Shown piece after piece: positions 20,717-29,189 of a stretch of 64,000 bases of DNA (the stretch's first letter is position 1; every line of letters starts with the position of its first letter). A model generated the notes under the pieces. The model saw nothing but the letters and a program-made list of their open reading frames with translations, was not told the origin of the DNA and searched no databases. The position numbers and the translations under genes are program-made. The DNA comes from Blastococcus fimeti (lineage in GTDB: Bacteria > Actinomycetota > Actinomycetes > Mycobacteriales > Geodermatophilaceae), in the NCBI GenBank assembly GCA_900102115.1, contig FNAW01000004.1:310001-374000 (forward strand), read 5' to 3'.

Positions 20717-21478
20717 ATGAGGTGCACCGGCCCGTGGGAGTCGGTCGCGCTGCTCACGGCCCTGCGCGTCCCGGCGCGGGCGGCGACCGGCACCCGCGGC
20801 GTGCTGCGGTGGGCACCGGTGGTCGGTCTCGTGCTCGGTGGGGTCGCCGCCGCCGTGGCCGAGGTCGGCTCCCGAACCGTCTCCCCGCTCACCGGCGCGG
20901 TGCTCGGCGTCGCCGCCCTCGCGCTGCTCACCCGGGGCCTGCACCTGGACGGGCTCGCCGACACCGCTGACGGGCTCGGCCCGCTGCGCGGCCGGGAACG
21001 CGCTCTCCAGGTCATGCACCAGAGCGACGTCGGCCCGTTCGGCGTCGTGACGCTGGTCCTGACCCTGCTGCTGCAGGTCGCCTGCCTGGCCACCCTGCTG
21101 CCCCAGGACGGGGGCTGGCTGGTCCTCTGGGCGGCGGTCGTGGGCGCTCGGCTGGTCATGGGGCGCACCGGACTGCCCGGCGTGGCCGTCGCCGAGGGGT
21201 CATCCCTGGGCCGCACCGTCGCGGGCACGGTCCCGCCCGCCTGGTTCACCGGCGCAGCCGTCCTGACCGTGCTCGCCGCAACGGGCGCCGCCACGGCCGT
21301 GCGCGGACCCGAGCACGCCGCGGTGCTGGTCGGCGCGATCGCCGCGGGCGCTGCCGCGGCCGAGGTGCTGCACCGCCGCGCGCACCGTCGGCTGGGTGGC
21401 ACCACCGGCGACGTCATGGGCGCGATGGCCGAGGTGGCGACGGCGGCGACCCTGCTGGTCGCCGCCGCCCTCTGGTAA
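20717..21478 (+). CDS. cobS: Adenosylcobinamide-GDP ribazoletransferase
   Basis: 253 residues with six or so membrane segments. The family motif LHLDGLADTADGLG (residues 75-88) and MHQSDVGPFGV (99-109) supply the acidic residues that bind Mg2+ and GDP-cobinamide. CobS joins adenosylcobinamide-GDP and alpha-ribazole in the last steps of cobalamin synthesis, at the membrane. Its partner CobT is encoded about 10 kb further on. The probable alpha-ribazole phosphatase lies directly upstream. Confidence 0.93.
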   Translation: MRCTGPWESVALLTALRVPARAATGTRGVLRWAPVVGLVLGGVAAAVAEVGSRTVSPLTGAVLGVAALALLTRGLHLDGLADTADGLGPLRGRERALQVMHQSDVGPFGVVTLVLTLLLQVACLATLLPQDGGWLVLWAAVVGARLVMGRTGLPGVAVAEGSSLGRTVAGTVPPAWFTGAAVLTVLAATGAATAVRGPEHAAVLVGAIAAGAAAAEVLHRRAHRRLGGTTGDVMGAMAEVATAATLLVAAALW

Positions 21479-21503
21479 CCGGGCCCGTCCGGCCCGGCTC
21501 AGG

Positions 21504-21716
21504 TCACCGCCGCCGCAGCAGCCCGCCCACCAGCGAGCCCAGTCCGCCGGAGGCGGCCGGAGCGGCGGCCCGGCCGCGCCTTCCACGACCGCCGACTGCG
21601 CCCCGCGCAGCGGAGCGGCCCACGCCGCGTGCCCGCCGTGCGGTGCCGCGTCCACCACGAGCGGCGCCACGTGCCGCGCCTTCGGCCGTTCCCATCAGTC
21701 GTCCGAGGATGCTCAT
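21504..21716 (-). CDS. Small Arg/Gly/Ala-rich protein, hypothetical
   Basis: 70 residues from ATG 21716, starting MSILGRLMGTAEG and ending LGSLVGGLLRRR, with an arginine-, glycine- and alanine-rich centre. A short amphipathic start and end could bind a membrane or nucleic acid. No family is recognised and no good ribosome site is seen; low complexity in a high-GC genome makes a chance frame possible. Convergent with cobS. Confidence 0.35.
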   Translation of the reverse strand: MSILGRLMGTAEGAARGAARGGRGTARRARGVGRSAARGAVGGRGRRGRAAAPAASGGLGSLVGGLLRRR

Positions 21717-21820
21717 GGGTCGTAGGTGCCCCGGCCCTCGGCGTCCGACCCGTGCCGCCCGGACGCCATCGGCGCGGCGTCACGCAGGGTCGAGGAGCAC
21801 GGACCAACCATCCCGAGCCG

Positions 21821-22150
21821 TCAGCCGGCGCCCAGGGCGTCGGCCACCCGGTGGTGCGGCACGGCCTCGGTGTGCCGGCTCTGTCGCTCCAGCGTGCGGG
21901 CCAGCGCCCGGCGGGCCCACCCGTTCGCGGGCGCGAGCGCGACCAGGCGGGTCAGCGCGCCCTCCGCCCGGGCCAGCTGGGCGGAGCCGAAGTACGCCCG
22001 CGCCAGCGCTTCGAGCGCCGCCTGGTTCTCCGGCTCGGCGTCGACGACGGGTGCCAGGATCCGCGCTGCCTCGTCGGGCCGCCCCATGGCCAGGAGCAGG
22101 TCGGCGCGGAGGAACTCCGAGTGCAGGTCGATCTCGAACGGCTGGTTCAC
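21821..22150 (-). CDS. Tetratricopeptide-repeat protein
   Basis: 109 residues of helical repeats, about three TPR units: EFLRADLLLAMGRPDEAARI, NQAALEALARAYFGSAQLAR and GWARRALARTLERQSRHTEA show the W/LxxLGxxxA-type pattern. GTG at 22150 has GGGAGGC immediately upstream. TPR proteins act as protein-binding scaffolds; partner unknown. The gene stands alone between cobS and the DUF4383 gene. Confidence 0.85.
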   Translation of the reverse strand: MNQPFEIDLHSEFLRADLLLAMGRPDEAARILAPVVDAEPENQAALEALARAYFGSAQLARAEGALTRLVALAPANGWARRALARTLERQSRHTEAVPHHRVADALGAG

Positions 22151-22301
22151 GCCTCCCCCAACGTGCGCGGCGCGCTCGCGCTTCCCGGGTGCCCGACGGG
22201 TCCGTGCCGGCGCACCCCGAGGTCCCCGGGACGGCGCCGCGACTGCTGCTGGCCCACAGCGCGGTCCGGCTGGCGGGCGTGGCCACCGGGAACCACTCGA
22301 C

Positions 22302-22400
22302 GTGCTCGCCGGCGCCGCCCTGGTCGCCGTCGCCTGGTGGCTCGCCGTCGTCCGGCACGACGCGCCGGACGGTCGCATCCACGGCACCGCGGCGGGGTGA
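22302..22400 (+). CDS. Possible 32-residue single-helix membrane peptide
   Basis: From GTG 22302, the peptide VLAGAALVAVAWWLAVVRHD continues with a short polar tail ending GTAAG. The first 17 residues are a good transmembrane helix with a positive-out/in boundary at Arg-His. It ends 36 bases before the DUF4383 membrane protein. No ribosome site is evident, so it may be chance. Confidence 0.25.
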   Translation: MLAGAALVAVAWWLAVVRHDAPDGRIHGTAAG

Positions 22401-22436
22401 AGAGCGGGCATCCCTCCCCCGACCGAGGAGCCCGCC

Positions 22437-23135
22437 ATGCAGCTTCGCCACCTCCCCTCCCTGCGGACGACGGGCGGCACCGCCCCGGCCCGCGCCACGG
22501 ACGACCACGGCCGCAGCTACGACCCCCGCGTGTTCGCCGTCCAGCGCGCGGGCGCCCTCGCCGTCGCGGCGGTGATCCTGGTCTTCGGGCTGCTCGGGTT
22601 CGCCGGCGGGCTGGACTTCTTCTCGACCGACGGCCGGCCGATCCTGGGCATGTCGTCCAACGGACTGCTCTCGACGGTCTCGGTGCTCACCGCCGGGGTG
22701 CTCGTGCTCGCCGCGCTCCGCAGCCCCCGCACGGCGTCGACGCTGATGATCGTCGTCGGGATCCTGTTCCTCCTCGCCGGCCTGGGCAGCCTGGCGGTGC
22801 TGCGGACCGACGCCAACCTCCTGGCCTTCGAGATCGAGAACGTCGTCTTCTCCGAGGTCACCGGCCTGGTGCTGCTGCTCCTGGGCGCCTACGGCCGGGT
22901 CAGCGGCAACCTGCCGGCCGACAGCCCGTACGCCCGGCCGCGGGCAGCGGACGACGACGGCCCGGAGTCGGTGCCGTCCACGCCGGCCGAGTTCGCCGCC
23001 GAGCGGGCGATGCGCGAGGCGGAGGTCGCGGTGGTCAACCACACCGCGACGGCCGACCAGCTCCGTCGCGTCGAGGCGATGGCGCGGGTGCACACCCGGG
23101 GCGACCGGCGCCGGGTGTGGATGCAGTTCGGCTGA
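22437..23135 (+). CDS. DUF4383 membrane protein
   Basis: 232 residues. Four hydrophobic segments span about residues 38-140, including VLVLAALRSPRTASTLMIVV, with the DUF4383 pattern of a four-helix membrane domain; the polar C-terminal 70 residues hold an acidic linker and a helical stretch VVNHTATADQLRRVEAMARV. Function is unknown for the family. GAGGAG is placed seven bases before the ATG at 22437. It is convergent with glgC, ending three bases from its stop. Confidence 0.85.
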   Translation: MQLRHLPSLRTTGGTAPARATDDHGRSYDPRVFAVQRAGALAVAAVILVFGLLGFAGGLDFFSTDGRPILGMSSNGLLSTVSVLTAGVLVLAALRSPRTASTLMIVVGILFLLAGLGSLAVLRTDANLLAFEIENVVFSEVTGLVLLLLGAYGRVSGNLPADSPYARPRAADDDGPESVPSTPAEFAAERAMREAEVAVVNHTATADQLRRVEAMARVHTRGDRRRVWMQFG

Positions 23136-23138
23136 GCG

Positions 23139-24320
23139 TCAGTCGTCGTCGGGCTCGGGGAACCGGGCGCCGGCGGCGAGGCGCGCACCGGCGTCGACCA
23201 CCGCGCGGCGGCCGACCAGCGTGATCTCGCCGTCGCCACCGACGGTGGCCGACTCCCCGATCTCGACCCGGTCGTCCAGCACCGACCGGGTGACCGTGGC
23301 CCCGGCCCGGACGTGGGCGCCGGGCAGCAGCACCGAGTCCACGACGGTCGCTCCCCGTTCGACGACGACGCCCGGGGACAGCACCGATCCGCGGACCTCG
23401 CCGGCCACCCGGGTGCCACCGGAGACCAGGCTGTCCTCGACCACGGCCCCGCCCAGCAGACGCGCCGCGCTGTGCCGGCCACCCCGCGTGCGGATCGCCC
23501 ACGCGGGGTCGTCGAGGTCCAGGGGCGGGTCCTCCTGGATGAACTCCCGGTGCGCCGCCCAGTAGGCGGGGATCGTGCCGACGTCGCGCCAGTAGCCCGC
23601 CAGCGGGAAGGCCCGGGCCAGGCCGTCGGCGGTCTGGGCGGGGAGCAGCTGGGAACCGAGGTCCTCCAGCCCGTCCTCGCCCGCGTCCCGGGCCAGCGCC
23701 TCGAGCCGGTCGAGCGTCTCGGTCGGCGAGAAGACGAACACCTCGTTGGTCGCCGTCGTCGTCGCGGGTTCGTCGGGCTTGTAGGCGTAACCGGTGACCC
23801 GGTCGCCCTCGCCCACCTCGACGATGCCGTAGCGCGGGGCGTCGTCCGCCGCGACCTCGGTGGTCACCATCGTCACCTCGGCGCCCGAGCCCAGGTGGGC
23901 CTCGGCGACCTCGCGGTAGTCCAGCTTGTAGACGGCGTCGGAGCTGGCGACGACCAGCGCGTCGGGCGCGAACGCGCGGATCAGGTCGGCCTGGCGCCAC
24001 AGCGAGTCGGCGGTGCCGGTGTTCCACCCACCGCGGTCGGTGCCCTGGAACGGCGGCAGGGTGAGCAGCCCGCCCGTGGTGCGGTCGAGGTCCCAGGGGC
24101 GGCCGTTCGCCAGGTGCTCCGAGATCGAGGTCGGGTGGAACTGGATCGACACCCAGACGTCGGCGATGCCCGAGTGCAGGCAGTTGCTCAGCGGGAAGTC
24201 GATCAGCCGGTAGACCCCGGCGAACGGGACGGCCGGCTTGGCGCGCTGGTCGGTCAGGAGCTCGAGCCGGCCGCCCGCCCCTCCGGCCAGGACGAGGACG
24301 AGGATGCGGGGAAGCGCCAT
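23139..24320 (-). CDS. glgC: Glucose-1-phosphate adenylyltransferase (GlgC-type sugar nucleotidyltransferase)
   Basis: 393 residues. The nucleotide-binding signature is LAGGAGGRLELLTDQRAKPA near residue 11-30, then VYRLIDFPLSNCLHSGI, typical of GlgC, with the substrate-pocket GTADS and the later YWRDVGT. The C-terminal third is a left-handed beta-helix of hexapeptide-like repeats (GGAVVEDSLVSGG and on), which assembles the oligomer. It makes ADP-glucose for glycogen or trehalose/maltose-1-phosphate routes. The first motif is LAGGAGGRLE where most GlgC have GGxGxRLxPLT, so the promoter residue after Leu is Glu rather than Xaa-Pro. Divergent from the MFS gene. Confidence 0.87.
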   Translation of the reverse strand: MALPRILVLVLAGGAGGRLELLTDQRAKPAVPFAGVYRLIDFPLSNCLHSGIADVWVSIQFHPTSISEHLANGRPWDLDRTTGGLLTLPPFQGTDRGGWNTGTADSLWRQADLIRAFAPDALVVASSDAVYKLDYREVAEAHLGSGAEVTMVTTEVAADDAPRYGIVEVGEGDRVTGYAYKPDEPATTTATNEVFVFSPTETLDRLEALARDAGEDGLEDLGSQLLPAQTADGLARAFPLAGYWRDVGTIPAYWAAHREFIQEDPPLDLDDPAWAIRTRGGRHSAARLLGGAVVEDSLVSGGTRVAGEVRGSVLSPGVVVERGATVVDSVLLPGAHVRAGATVTRSVLDDRVEIGESATVGGDGEITLVGRRAVVDAGARLAAGARFPEPDDD

Positions 24321-24401
24321 GCCTGGCCTCTACCCGGCGCCGCGCCACCGCGACACGCTCCCGCGGGAATCAGATCCACCCGGCGCGGCTTCCTGGCTGT
24401 C

Positions 24402-25661
24402 GTGCCCGTGCCCCGCCGTCTGCCCAGGACTGCCGCCTTCTGGTCGGTCGCCGTGCTCCTGGTCCTCATGCTGGCCGCCTCGGGTGTGCCGTCACCGCTC
24501 TACCGGGTCTACCAGGAGGAGTTCGGCTTCGGCTCCGGCGTGCTGACGACGATCTTCGGCATCTACGCCGTCGCCCTCCTCCTCTCGCTGCTCGTCGTGG
24601 GCGGCCTCTCCGACCACGTCGGGCGCCGGCCGGTGCTGATCGCGGCGTTCCTGCTGGAGGCCGTCGCGATGGTGCTGTTCCTGACCGCCGACGGCGTGGG
24701 CTGGCTGCTGGCGGCGCGCGTGGTCCAGGGCCTGGCGACCGGCGCGCTGACCAGCACGCTCGGCGCCTCGCTGCTGGACCTGCAGCACCCGGACCGGCCG
24801 CACGGCGCCTTCATCAACAGCGCCTCCCCCGGCCTCGGCATCTCGATCGGCGCGGCCGGGGCGGGCCTGCTCGTCCAGTCGATCGCCTCACCGGCCGAGT
24901 GGGCGTTCGGCGTGCTCGCCGTCGTCTTCGTGTTCGCGGCCCTGGGTGCGTTCCTGCTGCCGGAGAGCTCGCCCCGGCTGCCCGGCGCGGCGGCGTCCCT
25001 GCGCCCCCGGGTGCACGTGCCGCCGGCGCACCGCCGGGCCTTCGTCGTCGCGCTGCCGCTGCTGGTCGCCTGCTGGTCCCTGGGCGGGCTCTACGCCTCG
25101 CTCGGCCCGTCCCTGGTCGCCGACGTCTTCGGGATCGACAACCACCTCGTCGGCGGGCTGCTGATCCTCGCCCTCAACGGCACCGGGGTGATCGGCTCCC
25201 TGGCGCTGCGCATCGCGCCGCCCGAGCGGGCGATGGTCCTCGGCGCGCTGGTGGTGGCGGCCGGGGTCACCGGCACCCTCGGCGCACTGTTCGCCACCTC
25301 CGCCCCGCTGCTGTTCACCTCGGCGGTGGTCACCGGGTTCGGGTTCGGCGCCGCGTTCCTCGGGGCGGTCGCCACGATCACCCTCGGCGTCGACGCGGGG
25401 CACCGGGCCGGCCTGCTCGCCGCCGTCTTCGTCGTCGGTTACCTGGCCTTCAGCCTCCCGGCGATCGCCGCGGGCGTCTCGGCGGGCGACGTCGGCCTGA
25501 CCCGGACCACCGAGGTCTACGGCGTCACCGTCGTCGTCCTCGCGCTGCTGGCCGTGGCCGGCCTGCTGCGGGCCCGGCGGACCGCCGGGTCGCTCGCCGC
25601 CGTCCCCCCGCCGGTGGACGAGCCCGCCGACCGGCGGGCCCCGGCTCAGCTGCCCGGGTAG
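24402..25661 (+). CDS. MFS transporter
   Basis: 419 residues with twelve predicted membrane segments. The loop 2-3 motif is GGLSDHVGRRPV and the segment AARVVQGLATGA near 110 fits drug/H+ antiporter types. It likely exports a small hydrophobic compound or sugar; no substrate can be named. GTG at 24402 or 24408 both open directly before the first helix; upstream in-frame codons are antisense to glgC. It overlaps the 3' end of the flavodoxin pseudogene by 16 bases on the opposite strand. Confidence 0.88.
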   Translation: MPVPRRLPRTAAFWSVAVLLVLMLAASGVPSPLYRVYQEEFGFGSGVLTTIFGIYAVALLLSLLVVGGLSDHVGRRPVLIAAFLLEAVAMVLFLTADGVGWLLAARVVQGLATGALTSTLGASLLDLQHPDRPHGAFINSASPGLGISIGAAGAGLLVQSIASPAEWAFGVLAVVFVFAALGAFLLPESSPRLPGAAASLRPRVHVPPAHRRAFVVALPLLVACWSLGGLYASLGPSLVADVFGIDNHLVGGLLILALNGTGVIGSLALRIAPPERAMVLGALVVAAGVTGTLGALFATSAPLLFTSAVVTGFGFGAAFLGAVATITLGVDAGHRAGLLAAVFVVGYLAFSLPAIAAGVSAGDVGLTRTTEVYGVTVVVLALLAVAGLLRARRTAGSLAAVPPPVDEPADRRAPAQLPG

Positions 25662-26090
25662 GGGTTCGCCTTCAGCACGCGGGCCAGGTGCGCGGCGTTC
25701 TCCGCCGGCGTGGCCGTGGTCGACGCGACCGCGCCCTGGAACAGGTCGGCGATGATCTTGGGGGCGCCGTCCTCGTTGCCGACGACGGCGGCGACCGCCA
25801 CCTTGCCGGCGACCAGGGGCCGGCCGGAGTCGTCGGTCTCCGACAGCTCGCCGTCGAGGCGCTCGAGCACGCGCTGGGCCACGCTGCTCATGTGCCCGAC
25901 CCAGGTGGGCGTCGCCACGACCAGGATGTCGGCGGCCATCAGCTTCTCGCGGATCCCCGGCCAGGCGTCGCCCTCGCCCAGGTCGATCTCGACGCCGGCA
26001 ACACGGCGTGGTCCACGACGCGGACGACCTCGCCGGTCACGCCGCGCCTGCCCAGCTCGTCGAGGATCTGGCGCCCCGCGACCCATCGCC
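25646..26090 (-). pseudogene. Decayed flavodoxin/NAD(P)H-dependent FMN reductase gene
   Basis: Remains of an actinobacterial flavodoxin-family oxidoreductase. The first piece, QILDELGRRGVTGEVVRVVD, lies in one frame near 26000-26065; the sequence then needs a one-base shift to continue as VEIDLGEGDAWPGIREKLMA and the FMN-site segment VVATPTWVGHMSSVAQRVLE. The family's start (a beta strand plus FMN loop, about 30 residues) is missing, and the usual stretch of about 35 residues holding TYWNGEAM is absent between ADLFQ and ASTTATPAENAAHLARVL. An in-frame TGA precedes the first piece. Three separate lesions indicate a dead gene. The lesions are read against my knowledge of the family. Confidence 0.78.
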
Positions 26091-26098
26091 GTCACACC

Positions 26099-26590
26099 TC
26101 AGCGGCGGACGGCGTCGACGAAGCCCCGCACCCGTTCCCGCAGGTCCGCGGCGCGCTCGGCGACGACCTCGGCGGGGTTCCGGTCCTGCAGCCAGGGCGG
26201 GATGTCGGTCCGCACGCGCTCGGCGCACCCCAGGTCGGCGCACATGTAGGTCCCCAGGGTGTTGCCGTTCCGCCCCGCCGCACCGGTCCGCCTCGCGGTG
26301 AACAGCGAGACGGCGTCCGCGCTCTGCGCCGTCTGGCACAACAGGCACATCGCCGTGGTCCGAGCCGACATCCGCGACTCGGCGGCACGCACGGCGAGGC
26401 CGACGGGTCCGTCGTCGGTCTCGACGACGAGGTAGCCCCGCAGCGGCGCCTTGGGATCCCGCCAGCCGAGCAGCTCGAGTGCTGCCCAGTCGAGGTCGGC
26501 GAAGTCCTTCGGCAGGGCCAGCCCCTTCGCCTCGCCCTGGGAGCAGTTGACGAACGAGCGGCGTACCTGCTGCTCGGTGAGGGCGTGCAC
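26099..26590 (-). CDS. FBP-domain protein (elongation factor G-binding, FusB-like zinc finger)
   Basis: 163 residues. An N-terminal helical part (residues 1-75) is followed by a four-cysteine zinc finger of the FusB/treponemal type: MCLLCQ at about 97-102 and MCADLGC about 30 residues on. FusB-type proteins bind EF-G and rescue ribosomes stalled by fusidic acid; actinobacterial homologues are unproven. GTG at 26590 follows GGAGATCGACC. It lies directly upstream of the flavodoxin remnant, whose missing start may have been removed by a deletion ending near this gene's stop. Confidence 0.82.
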   Translation of the reverse strand: MHALTEQQVRRSFVNCSQGEAKGLALPKDFADLDWAALELLGWRDPKAPLRGYLVVETDDGPVGLAVRAAESRMSARTTAMCLLCQTAQSADAVSLFTARRTGAAGRNGNTLGTYMCADLGCAERVRTDIPPWLQDRNPAEVVAERAADLRERVRGFVDAVRR

Positions 26591-26664
26591 GGTCGATCTC
26601 CTTGCGTGGGGGAACGGCCATCGTGCGTCACGACGGCGCGGAACTCACCCGGTTTTCGCCGTCC

Positions 26665-27222
26665 TCAGGCGGGCAGGTCGCCGTCCGGGCCGGCCGCTTC
26701 GGCGAGCAGCCGGTCGCGGTGCTCCGCGGGCAGCAGGTCGACGTACACGGTGCCGTTCAGGTGGTCGACCTCGTGCTGGAGGCAGCGGGCGGCCATGCCG
26801 GTCGCCTCGATCCGCACCGGGTCGCCGTGCACGTCGACGCCGTCGACCCGGGCGCGGAAGGCGCGCGGGAGCTCGGCGTAGGGGCCGGGCACCGACAGGC
26901 AGCCCTCCTCGGTGACCTCCTCGGCGGGCTCGTCGGCGACCGGCTCGAGGATCGTCAGCGTCGGGTTGACGACGTAGCCGACCACGTCCTCGCCGTCCGC
27001 GTCGGGGCAGTCGATGACGAAGATCCGCGCGTCGACACCGATCTGGTTGGCCGCCAGCCCCACGCCGTCGGCGGCCTCCATGGAGGCGAACATGTCGAGC
27101 ACCAGGTGGCGCAGCTCCCGGTCGAACTCGGTCACCGGGGCGCAGGAGCGGTGCAGGACCGGGTTGCTGCCGTAGGTGACGATGGGCCGGGCGACGCCGT
27201 CGTAACGGCCGGGCAGACGCAT
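26665..27222 (-). CDS. def: Peptide deformylase
   Basis: 185 residues. All three deformylase motifs are intact: GVGLAANQIG (residues 54-63), EGCLSVPG with the metal-binding Cys, and QHEVDHLNG with the two His and the catalytic Glu. It removes the formyl group from nascent proteins. ATG at 27222. Length is usual for actinobacterial type I enzymes. It is transcribed away from the acyltransferase gene, with 167 bases between the two starts. Confidence 0.97.
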   Translation of the reverse strand: MRLPGRYDGVARPIVTYGSNPVLHRSCAPVTEFDRELRHLVLDMFASMEAADGVGLAANQIGVDARIFVIDCPDADGEDVVGYVVNPTLTILEPVADEPAEEVTEEGCLSVPGPYAELPRAFRARVDGVDVHGDPVRIEATGMAARCLQHEVDHLNGTVYVDLLPAEHRDRLLAEAAGPDGDLPA

Positions 27223-27389
27223 GACGCCGAATCCTAGGGACGTCGGCCCGCGGCACCGACACCCTCCGGCGTCCGCACCTCCGCGCAGGGGTGCCTCCGC
27301 AGCGGGAGCGACGGCGTCGGGGAGGATGCGGACGCCGTACGAGCCGCCGTCCCTGCCGTCGGCCGGGCGGACCGAGGAGGGAGCACCCG

Positions 27390-28058
27390 GTGTTCTACGT
27401 CATCGCCCGGTTCGTCATCCGCCCGCTGCTGTGGGTGCTCCTGCGACCCCGCGTGACCGGCAGGGAGAACGTGCCGCTCACCGGGCCGGTGATCATCGCC
27501 AGCAACCACCTGTCCTTCATCGACAGCATCGTGATCCCGACGGTGGCCCCGCGCCGCGTCGCACTGCTGGCCAAGGCGGAGTACTTCACCGGGAGCGGGA
27601 TCTCCGGCTGGTTCACGCGGGCGCTGTTCACGGCCCTGGGCGCGCACCCCGTCGAGCGGGAGACCCACCGGGCCGCGCAGGCCGCGCTGGACACCGCGCT
27701 GGGCGTGCTGCAGAGCGGGCTGGCGTTCGGCCTCTACCCCGAGGGCACCCGCTCGCGGGACGGCCGGTTGGCCCGCGGCAAGACCGGGGTGGCCTGGCTG
27801 GCGCTGACCGCCGACTGCCCGGTCGTGCCCGTCGCCGTCTCCGGCACCGACCGCGTTCAGCCCGTCGGCGCCCGCTGGCCGCGGCCGCGGCGGGTGTCGG
27901 TGACCTTCGGGAAGCCGCTCACCTTCCCCGAGCACGCCGGACTGGCCGGGAAGGGCAAGGCCCGGCGCGAGGTCACCGACCTGATCATGGAGCAGATCGC
28001 GGCGCTGTCCGGGCAGGAGAAGGACGGGTGGGGCACTCCCCCGGGCGCAGCCGCCTGA
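27390..28058 (+). CDS. 1-acyl-sn-glycerol-3-phosphate acyltransferase (PlsC family)
   Basis: 222 residues. The acyltransferase motif NHLSFID (His and Asp four apart) is near residue 35 and the phosphate-binding YPEGTRSRDG near 118; VVPVAVSGTD gives block IV. A hydrophobic N-terminal stretch anchors it to the membrane. It makes phosphatidic acid from lysophosphatidic acid, or acylates a related lipid. GTG at 27390 has GGAGGG nine bases upstream. Confidence 0.93.
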   Translation: MFYVIARFVIRPLLWVLLRPRVTGRENVPLTGPVIIASNHLSFIDSIVIPTVAPRRVALLAKAEYFTGSGISGWFTRALFTALGAHPVERETHRAAQAALDTALGVLQSGLAFGLYPEGTRSRDGRLARGKTGVAWLALTADCPVVPVAVSGTDRVQPVGARWPRPRRVSVTFGKPLTFPEHAGLAGKGKARREVTDLIMEQIAALSGQEKDGWGTPPGAAA

Positions 28059-28067
28059 CCGGTGCGG

Positions 28068-28448
28068 TCAGGCCGACAGACGCGCCCGGAGGTCGTCGGG
28101 CCACGCCGTCGACGCCCCGTCGGCGAGGCAGACGTAGGTCGTGCGCACGGTGCAGCACAGCCGCTCGCCGACGCGGATCTCGAACCGGACGGTCAGGCTG
28201 GTGCGGCCGAGCTTCTCCAGTGCGGCGTCGACGGAGACGGTGTCGCCGTGCCGCGCCGAGGAGCGCCACTCCAGCGTGCTGGCGACGACGACGTACTGGA
28301 AGCCGCGGTAGGCCGACCAGTCGATGCCCTGCGCCACCCACCACGGGGTCAGCGCCTCGTCGGCCCAGACCAGGTAGTGGGCGTTGAAGACGATGCCCTG
28401 CATGTCGCACTCGGCGAACCGGACGGGGGCACTCCACACCTGGGACAC
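28068..28448 (-). CDS. Acyl-CoA thioesterase (4HBT hot-dog fold)
   Basis: 126 residues. The hot-dog motif FAECDMQGIVFNAHYLVWAD contains the catalytic Asp and the following Gly-Ile-Val-x-Asn-x-x-Tyr typical of YbgC/FadM-type enzymes. It probably hydrolyses a long- or medium-chain acyl-CoA. GTG at 28448; convergent with the acyltransferase gene (9 bases apart), and its start is 40 bases from that of the divergent flavoprotein gene. Confidence 0.88.
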   Translation of the reverse strand: MSQVWSAPVRFAECDMQGIVFNAHYLVWADEALTPWWVAQGIDWSAYRGFQYVVVASTLEWRSSARHGDTVSVDAALEKLGRTSLTVRFEIRVGERLCCTVRTTYVCLADGASTAWPDDLRARLSA

Positions 28449-28488
28449 GAGGAGCCAGGCTAACCCGAACGCCGGTTACCGTCGTCGC

Positions 28489-29124
28489 GTGGATCCCGTC
28501 GCCGCCCCCGCCGTCCCGCCCGCCGATCCCGCCGACCGGGCGGTGCTGGCCGGTTACCGCACCCCGGGTGGCCTCGTGCTGGACAAGGTGATCGACCACC
28601 TCGATCCGCACTGCCGCGAGTTCATCGCCTCCTCCCCCTTCGCGACGCTGGCCACCGCCGATCCCGAGGGCTGGCCGGAGATCTCCCCCCGCGGCGGCGA
28701 CCGGGGGTTCGTGCACGTGCTCGACGAGCACCGCCTCGCCCTGCCCGACCGTCCCGGCAACAACCGCGTGGACAGCCTGCGCAACCTCACGGTGAACCCG
28801 CGGGCGGCGCTGATGTTCTTCGTCCCGGGGGTCGACCAGACGCTGCGCGTCTACGGGACGACGGCGCTGCTGCGGCCCGAGGAGCTCGACGTCGACCTCA
28901 CCGAGTTCGACCGCGCACCGCTGTCGGTGCTGGTGATGACCGTGCGCCGGGCCTTCTTCCAGTGCCCCAAGTCGGTCATGCGCTCGGGGCTGTGGGATCC
29001 CGAGCAGCGGGTGGCGCCCACGACGCTGACCCCGTTCGGCCGGGTCATCAAGGACCACTGCGCGCTCGAGGCGGACCTGCCCGACGACGCGACCATCTGG
29101 GCGGACCTCCGCCAGGAGCTGTAG
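28489..29124 (+). CDS. Pyridoxamine 5'-phosphate oxidase-family FMN protein
   Basis: 211 residues with the split-barrel FMN-binding fold: FIASSPFATLATADPEGWPE, then PGNNRVDSLRNLTVNPRAAL and LRVYGTTALL. The GNNRxDSLxN segment is the hallmark of the MSMEG_1061-type subfamily. These enzymes may use FMN or F420 for reduction of unknown substrates. GTG at 28489 follows the divergent thioesterase start closely. Confidence 0.87.
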   Translation: MDPVAAPAVPPADPADRAVLAGYRTPGGLVLDKVIDHLDPHCREFIASSPFATLATADPEGWPEISPRGGDRGFVHVLDEHRLALPDRPGNNRVDSLRNLTVNPRAALMFFVPGVDQTLRVYGTTALLRPEELDVDLTEFDRAPLSVLVMTVRRAFFQCPKSVMRSGLWDPEQRVAPTTLTPFGRVIKDHCALEADLPDDATIWADLRQEL

Positions 29125-29189
29125 GAGGGCTCCGGAACGGCAGGAGGACGGCCGCCGAATTCGTCGGTGGGGTGCCCTAGCGTCCCCAC

